DNA from: JBCBWG01 sp038523925
GTDB lineage: Bacteria > Pseudomonadota > Alphaproteobacteria > Rhizobiales > Hyphomicrobiaceae
DNA length: 64,000 nt
Assembly (NCBI GenBank): GCA_038523925.1
Contig: JBCBIY010000013.1
Location: forward strand, 14,304-78,303
Direction of reading: 5' to 3'
Shown here: in pieces, positions 16,013-24,455 of the stretch
Layout: every line of letters starts with the position of its first letter
Position numbering within the stretch: the first letter of the stretch is position 1
Translations under genes and position numbers: made by a program
The notes under the pieces: generated by a model
Told to the model about the DNA's origin: nothing
What the model saw: only the letters and a program-made list of their open reading frames with translations
The model's database searches: none

Positions 16013-17050
16013 ATGCTCTTGAACGACCCGTCCGAGACCCGCGCAGACCCGGCTGAGCCGCTGATCGACCCGTTCGGCCGGACGGTGAGTTACCTGCGCG
16101 TGTCTGTCACCGACCGCTGCGACTTCCGCTGCGTCTATTGCATGTCGGAACACATGACGTTCCTGCCGCGCAAAGACCTGCTGACGCTTGAGGAACTCGA
16201 TCGCCTTTGCTCAGCGTTCGTTGCCCGCGGCGTGCGCAAGCTGCGCATCACGGGCGGCGAACCGCTGGTCCGCAAGAACATCTTGCATTTGTTTCGTCAG
16301 CTCGGGCGCCACCTTGAGACAGGCGACCTTGAGGAACTGACGCTGACGACCAACGGTAGCCAGCTTGCGAAATTCGCAGGCGATCTCGCAGCCGCCGGCG
16401 TTCGCCGCATCAACGTATCCGCCGACACGTTTGACGCCGACAAGTTCCAGGCGATCACGCGATGGGGCCGCCTTGAACAAGTGATGGACGGCCTCGCCGC
16501 AGCAGAGAAAGCTGGCCTCGCGATCAAGATCAACGCCGTCGCGCTTAAGGGCGTGAACGAAGACGAGATCGAAAGCATGATGCGCCGCTGTCATGATCGC
16601 GGCTGGGACTTCACGCTGATCGAGACGATGCCGCTTGGTGACATCGATGGCGACCGCACCGACCAGTACTTGCCGCTCTCGACCGTGCGGCAACGGCTCG
16701 AAGAGCGCTTCACGCTGACCGACATCGCCTACAAGACGGGCGGCCCGGCGCGATATGTGGACGTGAAAGAAACCGGAGGCCGGCTCGGCTTCATCACGCC
16801 GCTGACCCACAATTTCTGCGAGAGCTGCAATCGCGTGCGGCTGACCTGCACCGGCACGCTCTATATGTGCCTCGGCCAGGATGATGCTGCTGACCTGCGC
16901 ACCCCGCTCAGGACGTCGACCGGCAACGAGGCACTGTTCTCGGCGATTGACGAAGCGATCGGCCGGAAGCCCAAAGGGCACGACTTCATCATTGACCGCC
17001 AGCGCCAAGCGCCGGCCGTCAGCCGCCATATGAGCGTGACCGGCGGCTAG
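16013..17050 (+). CDS. moaA: GTP 3',8-cyclase MoaA, molybdenum cofactor biosynthesis
   Basis: 345 residues. A radical SAM enzyme making 3',8-cyclo-7,8-dihydro-GTP, the first step to the pyranopterin. The SAM cluster CDFRCVYC is at 36-43, ITGGEPL follows near 80, and the C-terminal cluster FCESCNRVRLTC plus a downstream Cys binds substrate. The protein ends in Gly-Gly, which MoaA needs for activity. The LTTNGSQL and RINVSADTF motifs are usual. It is divergent from the FDH operon, which consumes the cofactor, so shared control is likely. Confidence 0.97.
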   Translation: MLLNDPSETRADPAEPLIDPFGRTVSYLRVSVTDRCDFRCVYCMSEHMTFLPRKDLLTLEELDRLCSAFVARGVRKLRITGGEPLVRKNILHLFRQLGRHLETGDLEELTLTTNGSQLAKFAGDLAAAGVRRINVSADTFDADKFQAITRWGRLEQVMDGLAAAEKAGLAIKINAVALKGVNEDEIESMMRRCHDRGWDFTLIETMPLGDIDGDRTDQYLPLSTVRQRLEERFTLTDIAYKTGGPARYVDVKETGGRLGFITPLTHNFCESCNRVRLTCTGTLYMCLGQDDAADLRTPLRTSTGNEALFSAIDEAIGRKPKGHDFIIDRQRQAPAVSRHMSVTGG

Positions 17051-17084
17051 CCGCACTCGCGCCGCAGGCAGTAGTCTCGCGCGC

Positions 17085-17699
17085 ATGCAGGACCATCGGC
17101 CAGAGACAGTCCAACCCGCCACGACGCAGGCCGCCGACGGTTATCCGCGACGCGTGTGGACGGTGGATGAACTGTTGCGGCTACTGGAACTCGGCTTTTT
17201 CGACGGCGACGGCATCCATCGGGAGCGCGTCGAGCTCATTGAGGGGGAGCTTGTGGCCAGGTCGCCGAAGGGGCCGCTGCACGAAGATCTTCGGTCAGAG
17301 CTTTTGATCAACTGGCTTCGGCGGCCGCTCCCCCGGCTCAAGATCGCAAGCGAATCGCCGGTCTACCTCAGCGGCATCAGTGCGCCAGGGCCCGACATCT
17401 GCGTCTATCCGGCCGAGCACAGGATCTCCGAAGTGCCGCCAGCCGAGATCATCCTCCTCGTGGAGATCGCGAGCACGTCGTCTCGCCGCGACCACTTGTT
17501 GAAGGCGCCGGTTTACGCGAAGTCAGGTATCCGCGAGTATTGGGTTATCGACGCCGCGGCCTGCTCAACCACCATCTACACACGCCCCGGCGACGACGGT
17601 TACGGCTCGACGGTCGAGCGCGCGAAAGACGACATGCTGACGCCATCGCTTGCGCCCGAACTTGCGATCTGTCTCGCGCAAATCATCGACGACAGTTGA
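17085..17699 (+). CDS. Uma2-family (DUF820) putative restriction endonuclease-like protein
   Basis: 204 residues. RVWTVDELLRLLELGFF, then RVELIEGELVARSP, a PD-like site APGPDICVY, a middle EIILLVEIASTSSRRD and YAKSGIREYWVIDA are the full Uma2 signature. Family members have a PD-(D/E)xK fold with Asp of PGPD and Glu of LVEI as metal ligands. Cytoplasmic. It is 34 bp after moaA but unlikely to be functionally linked. Uma2 proteins are widespread in cyanobacteria and occur patchily elsewhere; their role is unclear. Confidence 0.85.
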   Translation: MQDHRPETVQPATTQAADGYPRRVWTVDELLRLLELGFFDGDGIHRERVELIEGELVARSPKGPLHEDLRSELLINWLRRPLPRLKIASESPVYLSGISAPGPDICVYPAEHRISEVPPAEIILLVEIASTSSRRDHLLKAPVYAKSGIREYWVIDAAACSTTIYTRPGDDGYGSTVERAKDDMLTPSLAPELAICLAQIIDDS

Positions 17700-17793
17700 G
17701 CCTGCCCGGACTTGAGCCGGATGCTCCGCCGTCCGTCTTGTCTCTCCAGGACGACGCGCCACCTTCGCTGGATTCCAGCCAGAGGAGCGCACG

Positions 17794-18198
17794 ATGTCCC
17801 GTCAAGCCGTCAGCCTTCCCGGGCGCAACGCCCTGTATGAGAAGAACACCTACGCGCCAGCGATCATCAGCGGCGGCTTTGTCTTTGTGTCGGGGCAAGT
17901 CGGCAACCGCGACGACGGTTCCGTTGTCGAAGACCCGGCCGAACAGGTCGCAAAGGCCTTCGAAAACCTCGGCAGGGTTCTGGACGCCGCAGGTTGCTCA
18001 TTTGATGACGTCATCGACGTGACGACCTTCCACGTCGATTTGGCCAACACCGCCGAGCACCTTTGGGCACCGAAGCAGAAGCACTTCGGGTCCGCGCCCT
18101 ACCCGAACTGGACCGCCGTCGGCGTTGCGGCACTCGTCGAGGGATACATCTTCGAGATCAAGGTCATCGCGCGGCTGCCTGAGACAAAGCCGACCTAG
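17794..18198 (+). CDS. RidA family protein
   Basis: 134 residues. The YjgF/YER057c/UK114 fold is evident from FVFVSGQVGNRDDGSVV, EQVAKAFENLGRVLDAAGCSFDDVIDVTTF and a C-terminal EIKVIARLP. The canonical RidA Arg that binds the imine carboxylate is usually in the segment before the final strand; here that part reads PNWTAVGVAALVEGYIFEIKV, without Arg. It may therefore belong to a non-canonical RidA subgroup and not hydrolyse 2-aminoacrylate. Preceded by a GGAG-like site. Confidence 0.85.
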   Translation: MSRQAVSLPGRNALYEKNTYAPAIISGGFVFVSGQVGNRDDGSVVEDPAEQVAKAFENLGRVLDAAGCSFDDVIDVTTFHVDLANTAEHLWAPKQKHFGSAPYPNWTAVGVAALVEGYIFEIKVIARLPETKPT

Positions 18199-18208
18199 GC
18201 TGCACGCG

Positions 18209-18694
18209 TCAGGACCCGATCGCAGCCGGCGTGTTGAGCGCCATCAGCTCGCGCGTCCAGACAATGTCGAACCCGATCCACGCGAGAAAGACCGTCAGCA
18301 GAAAAGCCGACAGCCAGTCGACCCGCAACGCAGTAAGCGCGGCGATGAACGTGAGCACGGCAATCGGCAGGATCGTATAGAACGCATAGTCAGCCCGGCC
18401 GAGCCGGAACAGCGAGACGTTCCAAAGCTCGCTTGCGATCAGGACGATGATCGTCATCGCGATTGCGACGTAGGCACCGCTCTCGTTCTGGCGTGCAAAA
18501 AGCCGCGTCAGCACGACCGCCATGATCACATAGTAGATCGCCGCCACCGCGAACCAGACCGGCAGACCTGGCGCCCAAGACGGCTGGCGCAATTCCGCGT
18601 AGGGCCCGACCGTCGGGTCGCCGGCGATGACCGAGCCGACCACGATCGCAAGCGTCACGATTGGGACGGCAATCACGCGTTCTGAAACATTCAT
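18209..18694 (-). CDS. TspO/MBR-like membrane protein
   Basis: 161 residues with five transmembrane helices. The start at ATG 18694 has GGGAG upstream; the frame is open further but the extension is not hydrophobic. PYAELRQPSWAPGLPVWFAV resembles the TspO YxxLxxPxWxPP motif, and ELWNVSLFRLG resembles LNxxWxxxFF. TspO proteins bind tetrapyrroles and in alphaproteobacteria act in oxygen and stress signalling. It is convergent with the RidA gene. The Pro-Pro after Trp is Pro-Gly here, so it is a divergent member. Confidence 0.7.
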   Translation of the reverse strand: MNVSERVIAVPIVTLAIVVGSVIAGDPTVGPYAELRQPSWAPGLPVWFAVAAIYYVIMAVVLTRLFARQNESGAYVAIAMTIIVLIASELWNVSLFRLGRADYAFYTILPIAVLTFIAALTALRVDWLSAFLLTVFLAWIGFDIVWTRELMALNTPAAIGS

Positions 18695-18898
18695 CTGCTG
18701 CGCTCCCGCAACCGGCTCTGCTTCCAAAGCGCGGCACATCGACGACAGTTTCGAACAGTGATCAAGAAGGCGAGCGGATCGTCCGTGTTGCCCAGGTCTC
18801 GTCAGACAGCGGCCGAAATGGCTCTGGGCGTTCCCGGTCTCTATGCTTGATCGCGGGGTGTTTCCGGCGCGTTCGCGCGTCACATGGTGGGAGCGGAT

Positions 18899-19219
18899 AT
18901 GGAAGCGGAATGGAGCGAGATCGACCACGACGCGGAAAGCGGCAGGCGGATCTTCAAGCGCGACGCACCAAACCAGCGTTCGGGCACCTATGGCACGTAT
19001 GACTTCGAAGTCGCCGCTGACTTGGAGGTCCGCGATGCAGCCGGAACGGTCCTGTTTGCAACGCGCGAAACCGCAAGCGGCGAATACTGGTGCGGGGTGT
19101 TTCTCTGGTTCGTCAAAGGCACGGCCGGGACGCAGGTGCGCCTCGACGCATCGAACAAAGACGATCGCATTTACGACGTGCCGGACACTCCTCGCGCATC
19201 GAACGCCGGCACCTCATGA
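18899..19219 (+). CDS. Conserved hypothetical protein
   Basis: 106 residues from ATG 18899, chosen for GGGAG 6-7 bases upstream; another ATG lies at 18884. Acidic, soluble, with no signal peptide. The sequence has a beta-rich look (GTYDFEVAADLEV, TVLFATRE, GVFLWFVKGTAGTQVRLD) and no motif I recognise. It overlaps the following zinc-ribbon gene by ATGA, so the two are probably coupled. Confidence 0.65.
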   Translation: MEAEWSEIDHDAESGRRIFKRDAPNQRSGTYGTYDFEVAADLEVRDAAGTVLFATRETASGEYWCGVFLWFVKGTAGTQVRLDASNKDDRIYDVPDTPRASNAGTS

Positions 19220-19581
19220 GCCTCATCTGCCCATCCTGTCAGCATGCGGCCTTGCGCATCATTGGCAGCGTCGAGCTCGGGCCCGGACCTGACGCGGACG
19301 AACGGACCATCCAGCGCGCGCGATGCACGAACTGCCGCCGCCGCTTCATCTGTCTCTTCACGTCAGTGCGCAGCTTTAATCCCCACCGGGACGACCGCGA
19401 AACGCACGTCGCGTATGCAGCCGGGCTGCGCGCGTGGTTGCTGGCGGCGGCGGCCTTTGAGCGCCCAAAGCGGCGGCGTTCGGCGACTTGGCGCGCGCGG
19501 ATCGCGCGCCTGGCTTTGGCGATCGCGGCAGGCTCTGCACCTTCGGTCGCGATCAAAGTCAAGCGTCATCACTCAGCTTAA
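19216..19581 (+). CDS. Zinc-ribbon protein
   Basis: 121 residues from the ATG that overlaps the upstream stop. Residues 1-40 contain CPSC and, after a 25-residue loop, CTNC, a four-Cys zinc ribbon. The remainder is Arg/Ala-rich and helical (RAWLLAAAAFERPKRRR) and could bind nucleic acid. Its TAA shares TTAA 19578-19581 with the convergent lipoprotein gene. No closer family is recognised. Confidence 0.6.
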   Translation: MSLICPSCQHAALRIIGSVELGPGPDADERTIQRARCTNCRRRFICLFTSVRSFNPHRDDRETHVAYAAGLRAWLLAAAAFERPKRRRSATWRARIARLALAIAAGSAPSVAIKVKRHHSA

Positions 19582-20150
19582 GCTGCACACCGGCGTATCT
19601 GGCTCTTGAGCGCCGCGCGTTGTTCAGCGTTGAGCGCGTCGAACAGATTTCGATGCGCCGCCAACGGAGAAAAGCTGTCGCCCGACGCCGTCACGAACGT
19701 GCGAACAGGCAAGTCCTTCACCGGGGTCCCCGCAGCAGCGCACAAGCCCTTCACGGAGATTGAGAACGAGCCCTTGCCCGTGGTCGCTGCCCGGCGCGAG
19801 CGGATCCGAGCCTGCGTCGCCTCAAAGCGCGCGACGTCATTGCCTGCGAGCTTGCCGACGAACACAGCTTCATCGCGGCCGGGCTGTAGTCCGGGCCGCA
19901 GGTTGGATCTCACGATCTCAAGCGGGAACGTCTCAACGATCGGCGCGCTAGCGTCGTCTGGCCGGAATGCGAGCGTCATGACCACATCGCCTGAAGCAAG
20001 CGCATAGCTATTAGGAATGGCCACGGCAGCCGACATCCGCGCCATTTGCGGGTCGAGAGGGTTGAGGCGCATGGCCTTCGGCAGGCACGCCGTGAGTGAC
20101 ATCGCAGCGATCGCGAGCGCGACAACCGCCGGCGCTGATGGAGACCTCAT
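19578..20150 (-). CDS. Putative lipoprotein
   Basis: 190 residues. Start at ATG 20150: MRSPSAPAVVALAIAAMSL followed by TAC, a lipobox with Cys22, so the mature protein is likely lipid-anchored in the envelope. The mature part has a conserved-looking core TLAFRPDDASAPIVETFPLEIV and FVTASGDSFSPLAAH but no family that I know. A longer open frame upstream (to 20558) is antisense to the DUF2975 gene and is rejected. It ends convergent with the zinc-ribbon gene. Confidence 0.65.
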   Translation of the reverse strand: MRSPSAPAVVALAIAAMSLTACLPKAMRLNPLDPQMARMSAAVAIPNSYALASGDVVMTLAFRPDDASAPIVETFPLEIVRSNLRPGLQPGRDEAVFVGKLAGNDVARFEATQARIRSRRAATTGKGSFSISVKGLCAAAGTPVKDLPVRTFVTASGDSFSPLAAHRNLFDALNAEQRAALKSQIRRCAA

Positions 20151-20220
20151 GTCCGATTTCCCTTGAATAATTTCTGCAAAACAATAAATATTTGCGAATT
20201 GAGGCAACACAAGGTCGATC

Positions 20221-20772
20221 ATGCAGGATCTGGAAAACCGCGACCGGGCCCAGCGCGCCAGCCGCCGGATGGCACTCGCAACGCGCGTCTTGATGGCGAT
20301 TGTCTTGCTCGCGCCGGTCGTCGCGGCCGTCTGGTTCGCGATCGATCGGGCGCCGTTTGAGGCGCTGGCCCGGGCACGCTTCGGCCCGACGACGTCGCTG
20401 TCGAGCGCGCTGCAACTGACGCTCATTGCTGCGGTCCTGCTTGTGCAGGCCGGCCTGCTGGCCGCCGCGCTCAACGCGCTTGCGAGCGCCTTCCAACACC
20501 TCGCCGCGCGCGACCCGCTGAACGCGTCAGCCGCCCGCGCGATGCGAGCGAGCGGCATGCTTCTGGGGCTCGCGACGCTGGCTGCGATCGCGCTGCAAGT
20601 GCCGCTCTCCTACGCCGTCACGATGCTGAACGGCCCCGGCGCACGGGCAATCTCAGTCGCGATCTCAAGCGGTCATATCGTAGGCCTCTTTGCCGCCGCA
20701 GCCCTCATTGCGATCGGCCACGTCCTCACGCTCGCAGCCGAAGTGCGCGCCGACCAAAAGCAGTTCGTCTGA
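20221..20772 (+). CDS. DUF2975-like membrane protein
   Basis: 183 residues with four predicted transmembrane helices (about 20-42, 62-85, 108-130, 145-165). The length and topology fit DUF2975, a family normally encoded directly upstream of a YozG-type Cro/CI regulator, as here (2 bp gap to the regulator). Function in any organism is unclear; membrane sensing coupled to a small repressor has been suggested from gene order. The membrane call is solid, the family assignment moderate. Confidence 0.6.
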   Translation: MQDLENRDRAQRASRRMALATRVLMAIVLLAPVVAAVWFAIDRAPFEALARARFGPTTSLSSALQLTLIAAVLLVQAGLLAAALNALASAFQHLAARDPLNASAARAMRASGMLLGLATLAAIALQVPLSYAVTMLNGPGARAISVAISSGHIVGLFAAAALIAIGHVLTLAAEVRADQKQFV

Positions 20773-20774
20773 CC

Positions 20775-21005
20775 ATGGCGATCATCGTCCGCCTCGACGT
20801 GATGCTTGCACTTCGCAAGATGCGCTCGAAAGACCTCGCAGCCGAAATCGGGCTGACTGAGGCCAATCTCTCTCTGCTGAAGTCCGGCAAGGTCAAAGGC
20901 GTGCGCTTCGAGACGCTCGCCAAAATCTGCGCGGTTCTCGACTGCCAGCCGGGCGACCTGTTGGTCTATGAGCCCGATGATGCAACGGCGACAGACGGCG
21001 GATGA
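20775..21005 (+). CDS. YozG-type Cro/CI helix-turn-helix regulator
   Basis: 76 residues, almost only a HTH domain: MAIIVRLDVMLALRKM, then KDLAAEIGLTEANLSLLKSG (turn of helix) and LAKICAVLDCQPGDLLVYEP. The CxPGDLLxY ending is characteristic of this small repressor type. It directly follows the DUF2975-like gene and probably controls that operon. A conserved Cys in LDCQPGD is visible. Confidence 0.85.
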   Translation: MAIIVRLDVMLALRKMRSKDLAAEIGLTEANLSLLKSGKVKGVRFETLAKICAVLDCQPGDLLVYEPDDATATDGG

Positions 21006-21097
21006 CCGGATTGATCTGATCACGCGCGCGGCAGGCCGCTCAAAGGGCGGGCAGCGCTTGGGCGTTGCGTTGCCGACTGGCCGGGTTATCCAAAGGC

Positions 21098-21727
21098 ATG
21101 GCCATCGAAGCAGACAGTGTCGACGCGCGCGTACAGAAGCATTCCGCGTTGGAGGACATCGCCGGGTTCTTCACGGGGCTCACGCTCGTTGCCCTGTCGC
21201 TGCATCTCCTGGCCGCGGCAGGCCTCGTTACCGGGCAGACGGCTGGTGCCGCGCTGCTTGTCGCCTATGCGTTCGACTGGCCATTCGGCGTCGTTTTCTT
21301 CGTCGTCAACATCCCGTTCTATGCGGTCGCCATCGCACAGATGGGCTGGGGGTTCACGTTGAAGACGCTCGCAGCCGTCGCGCTGTTGTCAGGCGCGATG
21401 TTGGTGTTGCCGCCGCTGCTACCGTTTGCCGAGGGGCTCAACCCCGCGGTGGCCGCCATCGTCGCGGGCGTGCTCTCAGGCGTCGGCCTGCTCGTCCTCT
21501 TCCGCCATGGCGCAAGCCTCGGCGGCATCGGCATCGTCGGGCTCTGGCTGCAGGACCGGATCGGACTGCAGGCAGGCTGGTTTCAACTTTGCGTCGACGC
21601 CGTCATCTTTGCAGTCGCGCTGTTTCTCCTCGACTGGCAGCTCGTCCTTTGTTCGCTGGCCGGCGCGGCCGTCATGAACGTGCTGCTCGCGCTCAACCAC
21701 CGCAAAGACCGCTACATCGCGCGCTAG
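21098..21727 (+). CDS. YitT-like integral membrane protein
   Basis: About 209 residues from ATG 21098 (a TTG at 21065 is the alternative). Five or six transmembrane helices. GLTLVALSLHLLAAAGLVTG, YAFDWPFGVVFFVVNIPFY, GGIGIVGLWLQDRIGLQAG and a late VLLALNHRKDRYIAR are typical of YitT/DUF161-type membrane proteins. The DUF2179 cytoplasmic tail present in many YitT proteins is missing, so this is the membrane domain alone. Substrate unknown. Confidence 0.75.
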   Translation: MAIEADSVDARVQKHSALEDIAGFFTGLTLVALSLHLLAAAGLVTGQTAGAALLVAYAFDWPFGVVFFVVNIPFYAVAIAQMGWGFTLKTLAAVALLSGAMLVLPPLLPFAEGLNPAVAAIVAGVLSGVGLLVLFRHGASLGGIGIVGLWLQDRIGLQAGWFQLCVDAVIFAVALFLLDWQLVLCSLAGAAVMNVLLALNHRKDRYIAR

Positions 21728-21783
21728 CGTTCGCAGGCGACGCCGGCAGCATCACCTGCCGGCATAAATGGTTGGTCCGCCTG

Positions 21784-22203
21784 CTAGAGCTTGGCGGCGT
21801 TGCCGGGCACGATCTGTCTGACTGGGCCCATAAGCCGCTTCAGCCCGACGCTGTGATGTTCGATGCCGGCGCCCGTGCGGATGACATCGGTGCAGAACGT
21901 GATGGACTGGGCTGGGACATCGACGCAGTAGCTCGACGTCTTCGAGACGGCCCACGTGCCCTCGACCTTGCCGTTTGGTAGGTCAGCGGCGAACCGCCCA
22001 TCGGCGCCGTAGAAAAACGGCGTCACGCCACCTTTGCCAAACGGCTTTCCGGGGACGAGATCGACGTAGACGGTGTTGCCCGCCAGATAGCCGCGAAGCT
22101 GCTCGCCGGCGACGCGGTTCTTAGCTGACGCGAAACTTGCGATGCCGACGACAACGACGAACACGAGCCCGGCCAAATATGCCTTTCGTGTGAATGCGTA
22201 CAT
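21784..22203 (-). CDS. Secreted hypothetical protein
   Basis: 139 residues. Start at ATG 22203 with a GAGGG site 8 bases upstream. Signal peptide MYAFTRKAYLAGLVFVVVVG cut after ASA near residue 27. The mature part, GNTVYVDLVPGKPF, TPFFYGADGRFAADLPNGKVEGTW and YCVDVP...ITFCTDV, is beta-rich with two Cys likely to form a disulfide, resembling small envelope proteins of Rhizobiales in which a single-domain sheet is built. No named family is recognised. Confidence 0.65.
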   Translation of the reverse strand: MYAFTRKAYLAGLVFVVVVGIASFASAKNRVAGEQLRGYLAGNTVYVDLVPGKPFGKGGVTPFFYGADGRFAADLPNGKVEGTWAVSKTSSYCVDVPAQSITFCTDVIRTGAGIEHHSVGLKRLMGPVRQIVPGNAAKL

Positions 22204-22312
22204 TTTGAAGACCCTCTGTGGCGTACCGCGCAATTGCGCTCTGCCATTCGCTAGCGCGGCCTCGAGATAAGCGCTATGCAATGCTTTTGATGGCATTCAT
22301 AACTGCGAAATT

Positions 22313-23233
22313 ATGATTGAACCGCGCCTCCTCCGCGTCCTCATCGTCCTGTCGGAGACGCTCAGCGTCTCGCGGGCCGCCGACACGCTCAACGTCTCGC
22401 AGCCGGCGCTCAGTGCGTCCTTGCGCAAACTGCGTGATGCGTTCGGCGATCCGCTGTTTGTGCGAAGCGGCCGCGGCCTTGCCATGACAGACCGCGGCCG
22501 TGCCCTCGCCAATGAGGCGCGCCACGTCCTCGACCAACTCGACCGTCTGACGGCGCCAGAGGCCGCCTTCGATCCCGCGACGGACCCGCTCGTCCTACAG
22601 ATCGCAGCCTCCGACTTCACGATGGGGTCCATCCTTCCGAACGTCATCGCGGAGCTGGCGGTCGCAGCGCCGAGGACCCGGCTTGAGTTTCGCAACCTCG
22701 ACATCGCTTCGCTCGAGCAGGCGCTGGCATCGGGCGCCCTCGACTTCGCGATCCTTCCAAGTTCGCTTGCGCCGGAGGGGTTGAACGCTCGGCGTCTGTT
22801 TGAAGAGCGTTTTGTGTGCCTGTTGCGCCGAGGTCATCCGGCGGCAACTGAGCCGCTGACCAAGCGCGCGCTTGCGGAGCTGCGCCACATTCGCGTGGCA
22901 CCGGCGCTCACTCGCGGCCGCAGCCCGGCGGATGAAGTGTTCAATGCGTCAAAGCTGAAGCGCGACATTGCGCTCACGGTGCCGAGCTACCAAATCGTCC
23001 CGCCGATTATCGCGGGAACCGATCTCGTCAGCTTCTTTCCAGCACGGTGGGCCGGTAGCCTCGACGACCGCTTCGTGACCCGCAAGTCGCCAATCCACAT
23101 TCAACCGACGACGCTCTCGCTCGTCTGGCATCCGGTTCGCCAAACGACCTCGTCGCACGCCTGGGCGCGGCCGGTCTTCGCCACCGCCGCGAAGGCCGCC
23201 AGCAAAGCGCACCGCAAACTCACGTCGCGATGA
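22313..23233 (+). CDS. LysR-family transcriptional regulator
   Basis: 306 residues. An N-terminal winged HTH (about 1-60) with RAADTLNVSQPALSASLRKLRDAFGDPLF and RSGRGLAMTDRG is typical of LysR regulators of the NodD/NahR/LinR-like type, in which PLF follows the recognition helix. A periplasmic-binding-like effector domain fills about 90-295. It is divergent from the small secreted protein gene and lies directly before the EamA exporter, whose expression it may control. Effector unknown. Confidence 0.9.
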   Translation: MIEPRLLRVLIVLSETLSVSRAADTLNVSQPALSASLRKLRDAFGDPLFVRSGRGLAMTDRGRALANEARHVLDQLDRLTAPEAAFDPATDPLVLQIAASDFTMGSILPNVIAELAVAAPRTRLEFRNLDIASLEQALASGALDFAILPSSLAPEGLNARRLFEERFVCLLRRGHPAATEPLTKRALAELRHIRVAPALTRGRSPADEVFNASKLKRDIALTVPSYQIVPPIIAGTDLVSFFPARWAGSLDDRFVTRKSPIHIQPTTLSLVWHPVRQTTSSHAWARPVFATAAKAASKAHRKLTSR

Positions 23234-23373
23234 ACGTGCCGCTTCGGTTGAGCCCGCGCGCTCGCCCCGCGATAGGCACGCCCACGCCGCATCACACCGA
23301 ACGCAAGCTACGGCATGCCCGCCATACCGCGTCCGGCGTATCCCTTGACCAAACACTCGTGCGACACTTCGGA

Positions 23374-24288
23374 ATGGCGACATCATCGGCAAGCAACGCG
23401 GCAGGCCGCGCGTCAACGAGCGGCAGCATGCGGTCCATCCTGCTGATGGTCTTCGCGATGGGCGTGTTCGTCCTCAATGATACCCTGACGAAATCCGTCT
23501 CGAGCGACCTGCCGACCGGTCAGATCATCTTCATCCGAAACCTCATCGCGACCGTCCTCCTCACCCCGTTCGTCCTTCACCGGCACGGCGTCAGCACGAT
23601 CCTGCAGTCCTATTCCCGCCCGCTGCTCATCAGGAATGTGTCCGAGATGATCGCGGTCATCTTGTTTTTGTCGGCCCTGTTCCGGCTGCCGATCGCGAAC
23701 GTGACGGCGGTCTTCCAGCTTGTGCCGCTTGCGATGACGGCGGCGGCTGCGTTGTTTCTCAAGGAGACGGTCGGCTGGCGGCGCTGGAGTGCGGCTGTGG
23801 TCGGCCTCTTCGGCGTGCTGCTGATCATCCGGCCGGGCACGGCAGACTTTTCATGGTGGTACGTCGCCGTGCTCATCTCAGTGGTCGTCGTCACTGCGCG
23901 CGATATCGCAACGCGTTTCATCGCGCCGGCAACACCGACGCTGGTGGTCGTGTTCCTGACCGCCGCGGTCGTCACCATTGCCGGCGTGTTGCTCTTGCCG
24001 ATCGAGACCTGGCTCATGCCTGAGCTTTGGCACGTGGCGATGCTCGGCGCCGCAGCGCTCCTTGTCTGCACGGGGTATTACGCGCTGATCGAGGCCTGGC
24101 GAACGGGCGAGGTGTCTGCAACGGCGCCCTTCCGGTACTCGGTTGTGCTTTGGGCGATCGTCTTCGGTTTCTTGTTTCTCGGCGAGGTGCCATCGGCCAT
24201 GACGCTGGTCGGTGCCGGGATCGTGATGGCAGCCGGGATCTACACGTTCGTCCGCGAACGCCAGACCAAGGCGCGCGCCACCCGCTGA
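23374..24288 (+). CDS. EamA/DMT-superfamily permease
   Basis: 304 residues from ATG 23374. The frame is open back to an ATG at 23230 that overlaps the LysR stop; the extra 48 residues are Arg/His/Pro-rich and unlike a membrane protein, so the shorter form is favoured, though the overlap leaves room for doubt. Ten transmembrane helices in two EamA repeats, with MGVFVLNDTLTKSVSSDLPTG, KETVGWRRW and FLFLGEVPSAMTLVGAGIVMAAG as repeat hallmarks. Likely an exporter of small metabolites. Confidence 0.88.
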   Translation: MATSSASNAAGRASTSGSMRSILLMVFAMGVFVLNDTLTKSVSSDLPTGQIIFIRNLIATVLLTPFVLHRHGVSTILQSYSRPLLIRNVSEMIAVILFLSALFRLPIANVTAVFQLVPLAMTAAAALFLKETVGWRRWSAAVVGLFGVLLIIRPGTADFSWWYVAVLISVVVVTARDIATRFIAPATPTLVVVFLTAAVVTIAGVLLLPIETWLMPELWHVAMLGAAALLVCTGYYALIEAWRTGEVSATAPFRYSVVLWAIVFGFLFLGEVPSAMTLVGAGIVMAAGIYTFVRERQTKARATR

Positions 24289-24455
24289 TCACGTCGCGCG
24301 CCGGCTGAATGTGCGGCCACTGGTTGCATGGCCGACAAATGCCGAAAAAAGATCGCAAATCGGCAGTCTTGTTGCAACGCAGCGGAACACTCTCAGCAAA
24401 TGCGCGTTTTGCGCCTCAATGAGGCCGTCAAACAAACCGGCCCAAGGATGCAGTC

